Positions 30,913 to 38,135 of a DNA stretch of 64,000 nt are shown here, one piece after another. Positions within the stretch are counted from its first letter, which is position 1. Each line of letters starts with the position of its first letter. The notes beneath the pieces are model-generated. The model was not told the origin of the DNA and made no database searches. It saw only the letters and a program-made list of their open reading frames with translations. Source of the stretch: JAFGRU01 sp016934985 (GTDB taxonomy: Bacteria; Desulfobacterota; Desulfuromonadia; Desulfuromonadales; JAAYDE01); contig CAXXJQ010000003.1 of NCBI GenBank assembly GCA_963665045.2, positions 310,001 to 374,000 on the forward strand, read 5' to 3'. The translations under genes and the position numbers were made by a program.

Positions 30913-32101
30913 TCCAGAGGCTTCCGCTGACCATGGAGTCCTTCACTTTCTTGAGTTCGGCGATGGACTCTTGCAGAAAAGGGCTTTCGATACCCACTGC
31001 CGCTTCCGCCACGTCTTCGCAATAGCCGCATTCTTGGCAGCCCTTTTCGCCGCAGCCCTGTTCCCGCATGTGGTCAAGAAAGTCGGACGGGATTTTGACC
31101 GCGTCGATGTGAATGGGAAAACTGTCCCGGGGGAAAAGCATACCCTGGCGGCGGGCCAGCCGCAGGAAGGGGACGAGTCGGCGAGGATTGAGATCCAAAG
31201 GTCGGAAAAAGAAACGCCAGTTCCAGATACGGGGTCCGGGGGGCGGCTTGGGAAAACCATGGGAGAGAAAAAGTTCCGCCAGATTACCTTTAAAGAAGCG
31301 CTCACTGTAGGCCTTGACGCGCTGGAGAAGGTTTTCCGACGGAATATTTCGTTCCATCAGCTTGAAGCTCGTGAAGCCCATGTTTTCGTAGAGACTTAAA
31401 TCTTCCGGACGAATCCAGCCGGCCTGGATGAAAAAGCGAGGGTTCTGCAGGCGTAGAAGGCTGCAGTTAAGAAAACAGTAGTCAAGAAACAGCCCGCCGG
31501 AACCGTCCGAGGCGTGAGCGAACTGGTTCTGATGGTAAGGCTGCATGGCGCAATTGGGCAGGCAGCAGTGGTTGGCGATGAGCTGCAGGTCGCAGGTAAC
31601 GGCCCGGCGTATCTCATGAAGGCGCTCGAAAGCGCGATTGATGGAGAAGCTTTCGAGGGTGATGCTGTCCGCGCCGAGATCAGCCCAGAATCTGGCCCGC
31701 TCGGCGGTGTCAACCTGGGCGTAGATGCCGACCTTGACTTTGAAATGAGGGTATCTGTTTTTGATCAACTCGAGAAGGAAAGGGGTGGAGACTGTCAGCC
31801 ACGGAATTCCCATCTCGCTCAATTCGTCGAGAAGGTGATTCGTTTTTTTCTGCCATCGGCCGGACCATTCACGGTTTCCCAGGCAGGAGCTGTTGAAGAG
31901 GTAGTTGAATTCGATGCCGTGCTGTTTGAGGACTTCGACATAATTTTTCAGGGATTTCCGGGACAGCGGGCTTCCCATATAGCTGGGCCTGCCGCCGCCG
32001 ACAATATCCGCGGGATATTTCCCGTAGATTTCCTTGACCGGGTAGCGGGCGAGTTCTGGGACAAGCTCGGTATCGTAATTGGCGGCGACGCTTAAACGCA
32101 T
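30905..32101 (-). CDS. U32-like (UbiU/UbiV-related) Cys-rich protein of the PKS cluster
   Basis: A 398-residue protein of the peptidase-U32 superfamily. I start at the ATG at 32101 (MRLSVAANYD); a TTG nine codons upstream is less likely. The TIM-barrel-like body shows ADIVGGGRP, GADSITLESFSINR and a cysteine group NHCCLPNCAMQPYH...DYCFLNC (Cys179, 180, 184, 209, 213). This recalls the [4Fe-4S] ligands of UbiU/UbiV, which hydroxylate the quinone ring without O2. A further cluster, GCGEKGCQECGYC, stands near the C-terminus. It heads the operon with a methyltransferase and type III PKS, so O2-independent hydroxylation of the PKS product is a reasonable hypothesis. Proteolysis, the family's old label, is unlikely. 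Confidence 0.75.
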   Translation of the reverse strand: MRLSVAANYDTELVPELARYPVKEIYGKYPADIVGGGRPSYMGSPLSRKSLKNYVEVLKQHGIEFNYLFNSSCLGNREWSGRWQKKTNHLLDELSEMGIPWLTVSTPFLLELIKNRYPHFKVKVGIYAQVDTAERARFWADLGADSITLESFSINRAFERLHEIRRAVTCDLQLIANHCCLPNCAMQPYHQNQFAHASDGSGGLFLDYCFLNCSLLRLQNPRFFIQAGWIRPEDLSLYENMGFTSFKLMERNIPSENLLQRVKAYSERFFKGNLAELFLSHGFPKPPPGPRIWNWRFFFRPLDLNPRRLVPFLRLARRQGMLFPRDSFPIHIDAVKIPSDFLDHMREQGCGEKGCQECGYCEDVAEAAVGIESPFLQESIAELKKVKDSMVSGSLWNA

Positions 32102-32511
32102 TTTTATTTTTCTCTGAAAAGAAAACAAGTGGGTGAAATGATTCTTGACTTTCTATTATACAAGGTTTGGATTTTTTTTCGCTACTGCGGGGTTTTTCAT
32201 GGGGGATTCAGGGTGAGTGAAAAATGGGGAATTTGTATTCTCAGGTTGGGGGTTGGGGTTGAATCAATTCAGTATCAACCGCATTGTCTTTCGCCGATTT
32301 CAACATCCTGGCGTTTGCTGAGTCGTTCCATTTCATTGAAATAGAGTTTGTCCGCTGCGTCCGCCTTCTCGGCCCATCAGGGGCTGGCGTGTTTTAATTT
32401 TATGGTTTATTCGGAAGTTCAAGGTGGAACAAGGCTTGGCGGGTCTTTTTTGAAGGAAAAAGGAACGCCAAATCGAGAACTGATTTCCAGGAGAACCCTT
32501 ACAGTTTTTAC

Positions 32512-32772
32512 TTGACCACCTCACCAAGTGTTGAGGCGAAATTGAAGGACGATCTTCCGTTAGAGCAGCGACCGTTTTACCGGAAAGTCTCGGATCGGGA
32601 GATCCTCAGAAAGGCACCAGTTGACCATTTGTATGCGTTCCCGTTCAACAACGGGACGATGAATGGTAAAAACCCATATCGGAAGGCACTACATATTATG
32701 AAACGGGGTGCGCCGCTAGAAGCGGCCAAAAAATATGAAAATGCTTTGGGTTTTCTGGATCGTCTTTCCTAA
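32512..32772 (+). CDS. Unrecognised small ORF, possibly a gene remnant
   Basis: An 86-codon frame from a TTG. The predicted peptide (RPFYRKVSDREILRKAPVDH, then HIMKRGAPLEAAKKYENALG) has a plausible helical C-terminus and coding-like composition, but I recognise no family. An AGGAG sits about 20 nt upstream, too far for a good start, so this may be the tail of a broken gene. A terminator follows 110 bp later. Confidence 0.3.
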   Translation: MTTSPSVEAKLKDDLPLEQRPFYRKVSDREILRKAPVDHLYAFPFNNGTMNGKNPYRKALHIMKRGAPLEAAKKYENALGFLDRLS

Positions 32773-32878
32773 CTGGTCGTTGTTTGTGGAAGGAACGTGC
32801 TACGCACGTCTCGCCAAACAACTTAGGGGTGAGGCTGTAGAAAAACCAAATTCTCAGAAATCACGATAAATAGAACAC

Positions 32879-32912
32879 AAAAAGGCCCACCAATATTTTG
32901 GTGGGCCTTTCC
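32879..32912. terminator. Terminator hairpin in duplicated segment (copy B)
   Basis: AAAGGCCCACCAA and TTGGTGGGCCTTT form a perfect 13-bp stem with flanking A and T. The hairpin and its surroundings (CACGATAAATA-AAC on the left; CAA-AAT-CCTT-GAGAT-ATTCT on the right) match the segment around 12675-12790. Confidence 0.75.
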
Positions 32913-33079
32913 TTTGCCCGATGTTTTCTGCTCAATAATTGTCCTTCAAAGAGATTGATTCTTATAAGTTATTCTATAATTGGTTCTTGAATTTTCTAGG
33001 GATTAATCAGACACTTTCTGTCAGGTAAAATCTGAATTTTTTCAAGCAAAACTGCTTTTTTTTCAGATTAGTGTGACCT

Positions 33080-33255
33080 TCACACCCGTCCCCTCGACCA
33101 CTCATCAATTTTGCTTTTCGAGCCTGTCCAGATTCCGAACTTAGCGTTTTTTTAATCGGCAGACCTTCCTCACGGCAATATTCCAATACAGTGGCTTCGC
33201 TGATGCCATTGAGGTGTGCCCGAATCGCTTTCATTCCGGAAAGAAAGTCTCCCAT
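33080..33255 (-). pseudogene. Frameshifted small helix-turn-helix DNA-binding protein
   Basis: The ATG at 33255 follows AAGGAG by 6 nt. The peptide MGDFLSGMKAIRAHLNGISE continues ATVLEYCREEGLPIKK, a typical excisionase/MerR-like HTH. After KK the annotated frame turns into low-quality sequence and runs to 33007. One added A in the seven-A run (33147-33153) would restore NAKFGIWTGSKSKIDEWSRG-RV and a stop at 33080, the expected end for such proteins. It is either a real frameshift, a homopolymer sequencing error or a slippage site. Small HTH proteins of this kind often come with mobile elements. Confidence 0.65.
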
Positions 33256-33329
33256 CACCATCTCCTTTGCTTTGTTGCCTGTTTTTGTTAAGTATTTTGG
33301 TTTGCCTCCGGCTGTCCGGTATTCTCTCC

Positions 33330-33536
33330 TGGTACGGGCTAGAACTTGACGCCAAGGATATCCGCCGCGCCAAGGCCGTAAAATCCGACATCCCAAAAGT
33401 GATTGGCCTTCCCTCTGGGGCATTGCCAGAAACAATATTCCCTGCAACCGATCATGTAATAAGAAGCCTGAAAGAGGATGGTTCAATCGATTTTTTGGTA
33501 GTTTGGGGGAAGTATGGACTATGGGTTTTTGATTGA
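33330..33536 (+). pseudogene. Possible gene fragment
   Basis: The end of a plus-strand frame reads protein-like (SDIPKVIGLPSGALPETIF; then GSIDFLVVWGKYGLWVFD and a stop), while the opposite strand does not. I recognise no family and no start codon with a ribosome binding site. It may be the 3' remnant of a gene destroyed in this region. Confidence 0.25.
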
Positions 33537-33625
33537 GGCTGGTTTGTTTGTAGGGGATTGCGAGGGAGGGGAACTGGGGTCTTTTGACTTCTGAAAAGTA
33601 GAATTCGCTTAAATCGGGAAAAAAT

Positions 33626-35821
33626 TCAGGCCGGTTCCAGACCGGCGAATTTCAGAAGTAGTTTTTTCATGCCGATGGACTGGAACTGAATGATGACCTT
33701 CTGATTCTCGCCCTTTCCTTCAATACGGCGGATGATACCGATGCCGAATTTGGGATGACTGACCCGGGAACCGATGCGGGGCCCTTCCGAGGCTTCGGGA
33801 ATGACCTCGACGGTATCCGAAAAGACCTCAGCCCTGCGTTCTTCTGCTGCTTTGGATGGTTGGAAGTTGAAAACCGCGGAAAGGTTGTGTTTTTCTTCGT
33901 TCCGGCCTGGAAACTCGGGAGCTGTTTCCAGGAAGCGGTGAGGGATTTCAGCGAGAAAACGGCTGGCGTCATTATTTTTGAAGTCGCCGTAGACGCGCCG
34001 CCTTTCCGCCCGGGTCAGATAGAGCTTTTCCTTGGCGCGGGTCATGCCGACGTAGCAGAGGCGCCGCTCTTCCTCGAAGTCTTCCCCTTCGTCTTTGGAG
34101 CGGGTGTGCGGGAACAGACCTTCTTCCATACCTGCCATGAAAACAATCGGGAACTCCAGCCCTTTTGCGGAATGAAGGGTCATCAGGGTCACCCGTTCAT
34201 GGGCTTGATCAAGGGAATCGACATCTGCCACCAGGGCCACCTGTTCGAGATAATCGTTCAGCGTATTGCCGGAAGCCTGCTGCTCTTCCATGCCGCGCAG
34301 CATTTCCTCGAGGTTCTGCATCCGATCTTTGCTCTCCCGGGTTTTTTCTTCGCGCAACAGCGCCCCATAACCACTTTCCTCGATAATCTTCAAGGTGAGT
34401 TGGGGGAAATCGAGATTTTCGAGACTTTGCTGGAATTTATCCATCATGGCCACGAAATTCTCCACGTTTCGGGCTGCCGCACCCTTCAACACGCCTTTTT
34501 GCAGGGCAAGCCGACAGGCGGGGAAGAACCCTTCGGCCTCTTCGCTCAAGCCTTTTATCTTTTCAATCGTCACCGCACCGATCCCTCTGGCGGGAACATT
34601 GATGATCCGTTGGGCGGAAAGGGAATCGGCGGGGTTCACCAGGACTTTCAGGTAAGCGAGAATGTCCTTGACCTCCATGCGGGCGAAAAACTTGATTCCT
34701 CCGATCATCTGGTAGGGGATCTTTTCCCGTGCCAGCGCTTCTTCAAAAGATCGCGATTGGGCGTTGGTGCGGTAGAAAACCGCAATATCTTTGAGAGAAC
34801 GGTCCTGTCCCCTGAACCGGTCAATGTGGCGGGTGATGAAACGGGCTTCCTCAAGATCGTCCGGGAGGACTTCAAGGGTGATTTTTTCCCCCTCCGGGTT
34901 GTCGGTCCAGAGGGTTTTCCCTTTGCGGTCGCGGTTATGGGCCACCAACTGGCCGGCGGCCTCGAGAATGGTTTTGGTTGAGCGGTAGTTCTGTTCCAGG
35001 CGGATAATTCGGGTATTGGGAAAGTCGTGCTCGAAACGGAGAATGTTGCCGATCTCGGCGCCGCGCCAGGAGTAGATGGATTGGTCGTCGTCGCCCACGA
35101 CGCAGAGATGCGGTTCTGCCGGGGTGAGCAGGCGGATGAGTTCGTACTGAACGCGGTTGGTGTCCTGGAACTCGTCAACGAGAAGGTGGCTGAAGCGGTT
35201 GCGGTATTTTTCGCGAATGTCGGGATAATCCCGGAAAAGCTTGACCGTCATCAGGATGAGGTCGCCGAAATCGAGGGCATTGGCCTTTTTAAGATCCTGT
35301 TGGTATTTTTTGTAAATGCGGCAGATCTGCTCGCGGTAGATATCGCCGCCGTCCATATCCTCGGGCCAGAGGCCCTGATTCTTGGCCCGGTCGATGGCTG
35401 CGCCGGCGGCTCGCGATTTGATGAATTTATCGCTGACGTTGAGATCCTTCAGTATCCCTCTCAAGAGACGTTCCTGGTCCTGATCGTCATAAATAGTGAA
35501 ATCAGACGAAAAACCGAGAAACTGGATGTCGCGGCGCAGGATGCGCACGCAGGCCGCATGGAAAGTGCTCACCCAGGGCAGGGATGAAGAGTTGAGCAAG
35601 GTCTGAATGCGCTCTTTCATCTCGCCGGCCGCTTTGTTGGTAAAGGTGACGGCCAGGATGCGCCAGGGATCAACCCCCTGTTCCTGGATCAGATAGGCGA
35701 CACGGTGGGTCAGGGTGCGGGTTTTTCCCGAGCCGGCCCCGGCGAGGATGATCAGTGGCCCTTTGTTGTATGTGACCGCCTGGCGTTGCACCGGGTTGAG
35801 GACGCTGAGGAGGTCACTCAT
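33626..35821 (-). CDS. UvrD/PcrA-type DNA helicase
   Basis: A 731-residue superfamily 1A 3'-5' helicase for repair and replication-fork maintenance. Walker A is LAGAGSGKTRTLTHR, motif Ia VTFTNKAAGEMKERI, motif II LLVDEFQDTN, motif III VVGDDDQSIYSWRGA, motif IV LEQNYRSTKTILEAA, motif V VTLMTLHSAKGLEFP and motif VI LCYVGMTRAKEKLYL. The C-terminal Tudor-like tail (VSHPKFGIGIIRRIEGKGEN) fits PcrA/UvrD. The ATG at 35821 overlaps the ClC stop by 8 bp; an upstream in-frame extension would lie entirely in the ClC gene and is rejected. It is coupled to the ClC gene. Confidence 0.95.
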   Translation of the reverse strand: MSDLLSVLNPVQRQAVTYNKGPLIILAGAGSGKTRTLTHRVAYLIQEQGVDPWRILAVTFTNKAAGEMKERIQTLLNSSSLPWVSTFHAACVRILRRDIQFLGFSSDFTIYDDQDQERLLRGILKDLNVSDKFIKSRAAGAAIDRAKNQGLWPEDMDGGDIYREQICRIYKKYQQDLKKANALDFGDLILMTVKLFRDYPDIREKYRNRFSHLLVDEFQDTNRVQYELIRLLTPAEPHLCVVGDDDQSIYSWRGAEIGNILRFEHDFPNTRIIRLEQNYRSTKTILEAAGQLVAHNRDRKGKTLWTDNPEGEKITLEVLPDDLEEARFITRHIDRFRGQDRSLKDIAVFYRTNAQSRSFEEALAREKIPYQMIGGIKFFARMEVKDILAYLKVLVNPADSLSAQRIINVPARGIGAVTIEKIKGLSEEAEGFFPACRLALQKGVLKGAAARNVENFVAMMDKFQQSLENLDFPQLTLKIIEESGYGALLREEKTRESKDRMQNLEEMLRGMEEQQASGNTLNDYLEQVALVADVDSLDQAHERVTLMTLHSAKGLEFPIVFMAGMEEGLFPHTRSKDEGEDFEEERRLCYVGMTRAKEKLYLTRAERRRVYGDFKNNDASRFLAEIPHRFLETAPEFPGRNEEKHNLSAVFNFQPSKAAEERRAEVFSDTVEVIPEASEGPRIGSRVSHPKFGIGIIRRIEGKGENQKVIIQFQSIGMKKLLLKFAGLEPA

Positions 35822-37640
35822 TGCGGCGTTTCTCCAGGGAGTGTGAGACCAGGGAACGGTTGTAGGCGGAAATGATGTCGCGGCGGAAAATGATGCCGAG
35901 AAGTTTTTTGCCGGTGCTGGAGTCAACCACCGGCAGTTGCTTGAAGTCGCGGTAGCCCAATTTGCGCATGCAGGTATCGAGGTCCTCTTCCTCAGTGGTG
36001 GTAATGACGTTGGGTGAAGCCAGTTCCTTGACAACGACCAGGTCCTTAAGGTCGGGATCGAAAACCACGCCGAGAAAATCCTGCATGGTAATAACGCCGG
36101 TCAGATTTCCATCTTTGTCGACCAAGGGAAAGGATGTGTTTTTGGCTTCGGAAATAAAATCAGAGAACTGGCCCAGAGTCATGTCCTCATTGACGACCTC
36201 GGGGTTGCTTTCCATGGCGTCCTTGACCTTCAGGGCCTTCATGATGTTGCGTTCCTTGCCGGCTTCAAGGTCGATGCCGGCGCGGCTCAGTTCGACGGTA
36301 TCGAGGCAGTCTTTCTTGCACCAGCGGGCAATGGCCGTGGCCGAGACCGAAGCGAGCATGATGGGGAGAATGGCCTGGTAGGAACCGGTCATCTCAAAAA
36401 CCAGAAAGATGGCGGTCGCCGGGGCGTGCATGGTGCCTGCCAGAAAGGCGCCCATGCCGGCCAGGGCAAAAGAGCCGGGAATCAGGGCCATGCCGGGGAA
36501 GAGCAGGGTCAGGAGCTTGCCGAAGGCCCCTCCGGCAAAAGAGCCGGTCACCAGAACCGGAGCGAAGAGCCCGCCTGGGAGACCGGAGCCTATGGTGATT
36601 GCGGTGGCAAGGGCTTTGACCAGGCATAGCGCCGCCAGTATCAGCATGGCGCCTTCGCCGCTCAGGGCTTCGCCCATAAACTCATAGCCGTTGCCCATGA
36701 TCTGGGGAAAAACGACACCGATGGCCCCGACCAGCATACCGCCAAGAATGGGCTTGACCAGGCGGTTTATCTTCAGGCGGTCGAAAAAATCTTTGATCCG
36801 GTAATGGATATCGATCTGGCCCGCGCTCAGGAGTCCTATAATTCCCCCGAGTACGACGTAAAAAATAAGCTCCCATGGCGTTGCCATGATGTATTCCGGA
36901 GTGATGAAGCTTTCCGCCTCCGGGATGAAGGTGCGGGTGATGGCGGTGCTCAGGGTGCTGGCAATGACAATGGGGGTGAAGCTGGAAACGGCAAAGGTGG
37001 AAACCAGGATGATTTCGGTGCCGAAAAAGACCCCGGCGATGGGAGCGTTGAAGGTGGCGGCCACACCGCCGGCAGCCCCGCAGGCGACCAGAATTTTTAG
37101 CCTGTCGGCGCTCATCTTGAAAGCCTGGCCGAACTGGCTGCCGATCGCGCCCCCGATCAGGGCGATGGGGCCTTCCTGGCCTGCCGAGCCGCCCGTTCCC
37201 AGGGTGATGGCGCTGCTGATTCCCGAGGTCAGGGCGATCCTGCCGGGGATTTTGGCGCCGTGAAGGTTGACCACCTCCAGAAAACGGGAAAAGTTGAACT
37301 TCATGTCCTTGGCCAGGAACACCCAGAAAAACAGCATCAGGATGCCGCCCACCATGGGGAAGAGGATGACATACAGGCGGGTAGGGCTCCAGTCACCGAT
37401 AGTCAGATGCGTCGGCAGGGTGACGCCGAAAAAATCCGAACCATTTTCGACCACTAACCAGTGAAAAAATTGGATTGCCTTGCGAAAGGCGATGTTGCCG
37501 AAACCGGCCGCCACCCCGATGAAAGCGGCGATGAAAGCCATGAAGGTGTTTTCGGTGACCGCAAAGCGGTTCAGAAAAGCATTGCTTCGGGTTCGCAGCC
37601 AGGCAAATTTGCCGTTTTTGGAAGAGGAATTAAAACTCAT
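35814..37640 (-). CDS. ClC-family chloride channel/antiporter with CBS pair
   Basis: A 608-residue inner-membrane ClC protein. The first about 440 residues hold the ClC helices, including LGTGGSAGQEGPIALIGGAI with the gating glutamate in QEGP, and IGSGLPGGLFAPVLVTGSFA. Residues 475-600 form two CBS domains (VKDAMESNPEVVNEDMTLGQ; LLGIIFRRDIISAYNR) that usually bind adenine nucleotides. I prefer the ATG at 37640, although neither it nor the GTG six codons upstream has a good Shine-Dalgarno. A 15-bp dyad lies 17 bp upstream. It overlaps uvrD/pcrA by 8 bp. Whether it is a channel or Cl-/H+ exchanger is not settled by sequence. Confidence 0.92.
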   Translation of the reverse strand: MSFNSSSKNGKFAWLRTRSNAFLNRFAVTENTFMAFIAAFIGVAAGFGNIAFRKAIQFFHWLVVENGSDFFGVTLPTHLTIGDWSPTRLYVILFPMVGGILMLFFWVFLAKDMKFNFSRFLEVVNLHGAKIPGRIALTSGISSAITLGTGGSAGQEGPIALIGGAIGSQFGQAFKMSADRLKILVACGAAGGVAATFNAPIAGVFFGTEIILVSTFAVSSFTPIVIASTLSTAITRTFIPEAESFITPEYIMATPWELIFYVVLGGIIGLLSAGQIDIHYRIKDFFDRLKINRLVKPILGGMLVGAIGVVFPQIMGNGYEFMGEALSGEGAMLILAALCLVKALATAITIGSGLPGGLFAPVLVTGSFAGGAFGKLLTLLFPGMALIPGSFALAGMGAFLAGTMHAPATAIFLVFEMTGSYQAILPIMLASVSATAIARWCKKDCLDTVELSRAGIDLEAGKERNIMKALKVKDAMESNPEVVNEDMTLGQFSDFISEAKNTSFPLVDKDGNLTGVITMQDFLGVVFDPDLKDLVVVKELASPNVITTTEEEDLDTCMRKLGYRDFKQLPVVDSSTGKKLLGIIFRRDIISAYNRSLVSHSLEKRRNE

Positions 37641-37656
37641 ATTAAAAAAGCATAAC

Positions 37657-37671
37657 ACCCATTAAATGGGT
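37657..37671. promoter_or_regulatory. 15-bp dyad ACCCATTAAATGGGT upstream of ClC
   Basis: A near-perfect palindrome with a single central base, 17 bp before the proposed ATG, where a Shine-Dalgarno would be expected. It could be an operator or a hairpin limiting translation. Confidence 0.4.
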
Positions 37672-37889
37672 ATTTAAAAAAAAACATGAAAATCAAAAGG
37701 TTTCTAAAAAACACCACCCGATGGCGTTACCGTTGTTCAGCTGCTTATCAAAGCAGTTCTTTGTCAATATGCCTTATTCAAGGCCCGATTGTCCAGACTG
37801 GAATGGAAAAGTTGGCTTGCTGATTTTGGAAGCGGGCGGCAGACGGCTGGTTCCATTTTCGATCTGGGATTTTCCCCAGATATCGAAGA

Positions 37890-37982
37890 CGGGCGACCAG
37901 GGTCAGGCCTGAAAGATGGACGGGCGACCAGGGTCAGGCCTGAAAGATGGACGGGCGACCAGGGTCAGGCCTGAAAGATGGA
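37890..37982. repeat. Three exact 31-bp direct tandem repeats
   Basis: The unit starts CGGGCGACCAGGGTCAGGCC and continues TGAAAGATGGA. It is repeated three times without mismatch. Each unit contains the perfect 10-bp palindrome TCAGGCCTGA. The 31-bp period is close to three helical turns, so the palindromes face the same side of the DNA. There are no spacers, so this is not CRISPR. Confidence 0.9.
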
Positions 37983-38023
37983 AAGATCAAGTACTTTTTA
38001 AATTGCACCCTGATTTCACAAAA

Positions 38024-38061
38024 AAACCGCTATATCTGGGCAAATCCAGGTATAGCGGTTT
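38024..38061 (-). terminator. Terminator of glmS
   Basis: AAACCGCTATATCTGGG pairs with CCAGGTATAGCGGTTT (one mismatch) around a short loop. On the minus strand a T-run follows, downstream of the glmS stop at 38136. Confidence 0.85.
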
Positions 38062-38135
38062 GGTTGTTCATTATTTTTCCCCTTCCCCTTCCCCTTACAT
38101 TGAAACCGACAATGGTGTGGAAAAAGGGATTCAGA

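Larger units (their letters stand above)
32102..33625. other. Gene-poor region with gene remnants
   Basis: About 1.5 kb with no intact recognisable gene: the PKS-operon leader (to about 32.4 kb), a small unrecognised ORF (32512-32772), a duplicated terminator segment (32862-32980), a frameshifted HTH gene (33080-33255, minus) and a possible fragment (33330-33536, plus). It looks like a site of past insertion and decay. Confidence 0.55.
37641..38135. other. Intergenic region with tandem repeats upstream of ClC
   Basis: About 495 bp without a gene. It contains a 15-bp dyad at the ClC start, a short ATCTGGG/CCCAGAT hairpin (about 37862-37881), three exact 31-bp tandem repeats (37890-37982) and the glmS terminator (38024-38061). 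Confidence 0.6.

Noticed and set aside
33755..34981. Plus-strand open frame of 408 codons opposite uvrD/pcrA
   Set aside because: Antisense shadow of a gene with all helicase motifs.
35822..36034. N-terminal extension of UvrD/PcrA
   Set aside because: It lies wholly inside the ClC gene in another frame; the conserved start MSDLLSVLNPVQ is at 35821.
37890..37982. Short CRISPR-like array
   Set aside because: The 31-bp units are directly abutting with no spacers and no cas genes nearby.
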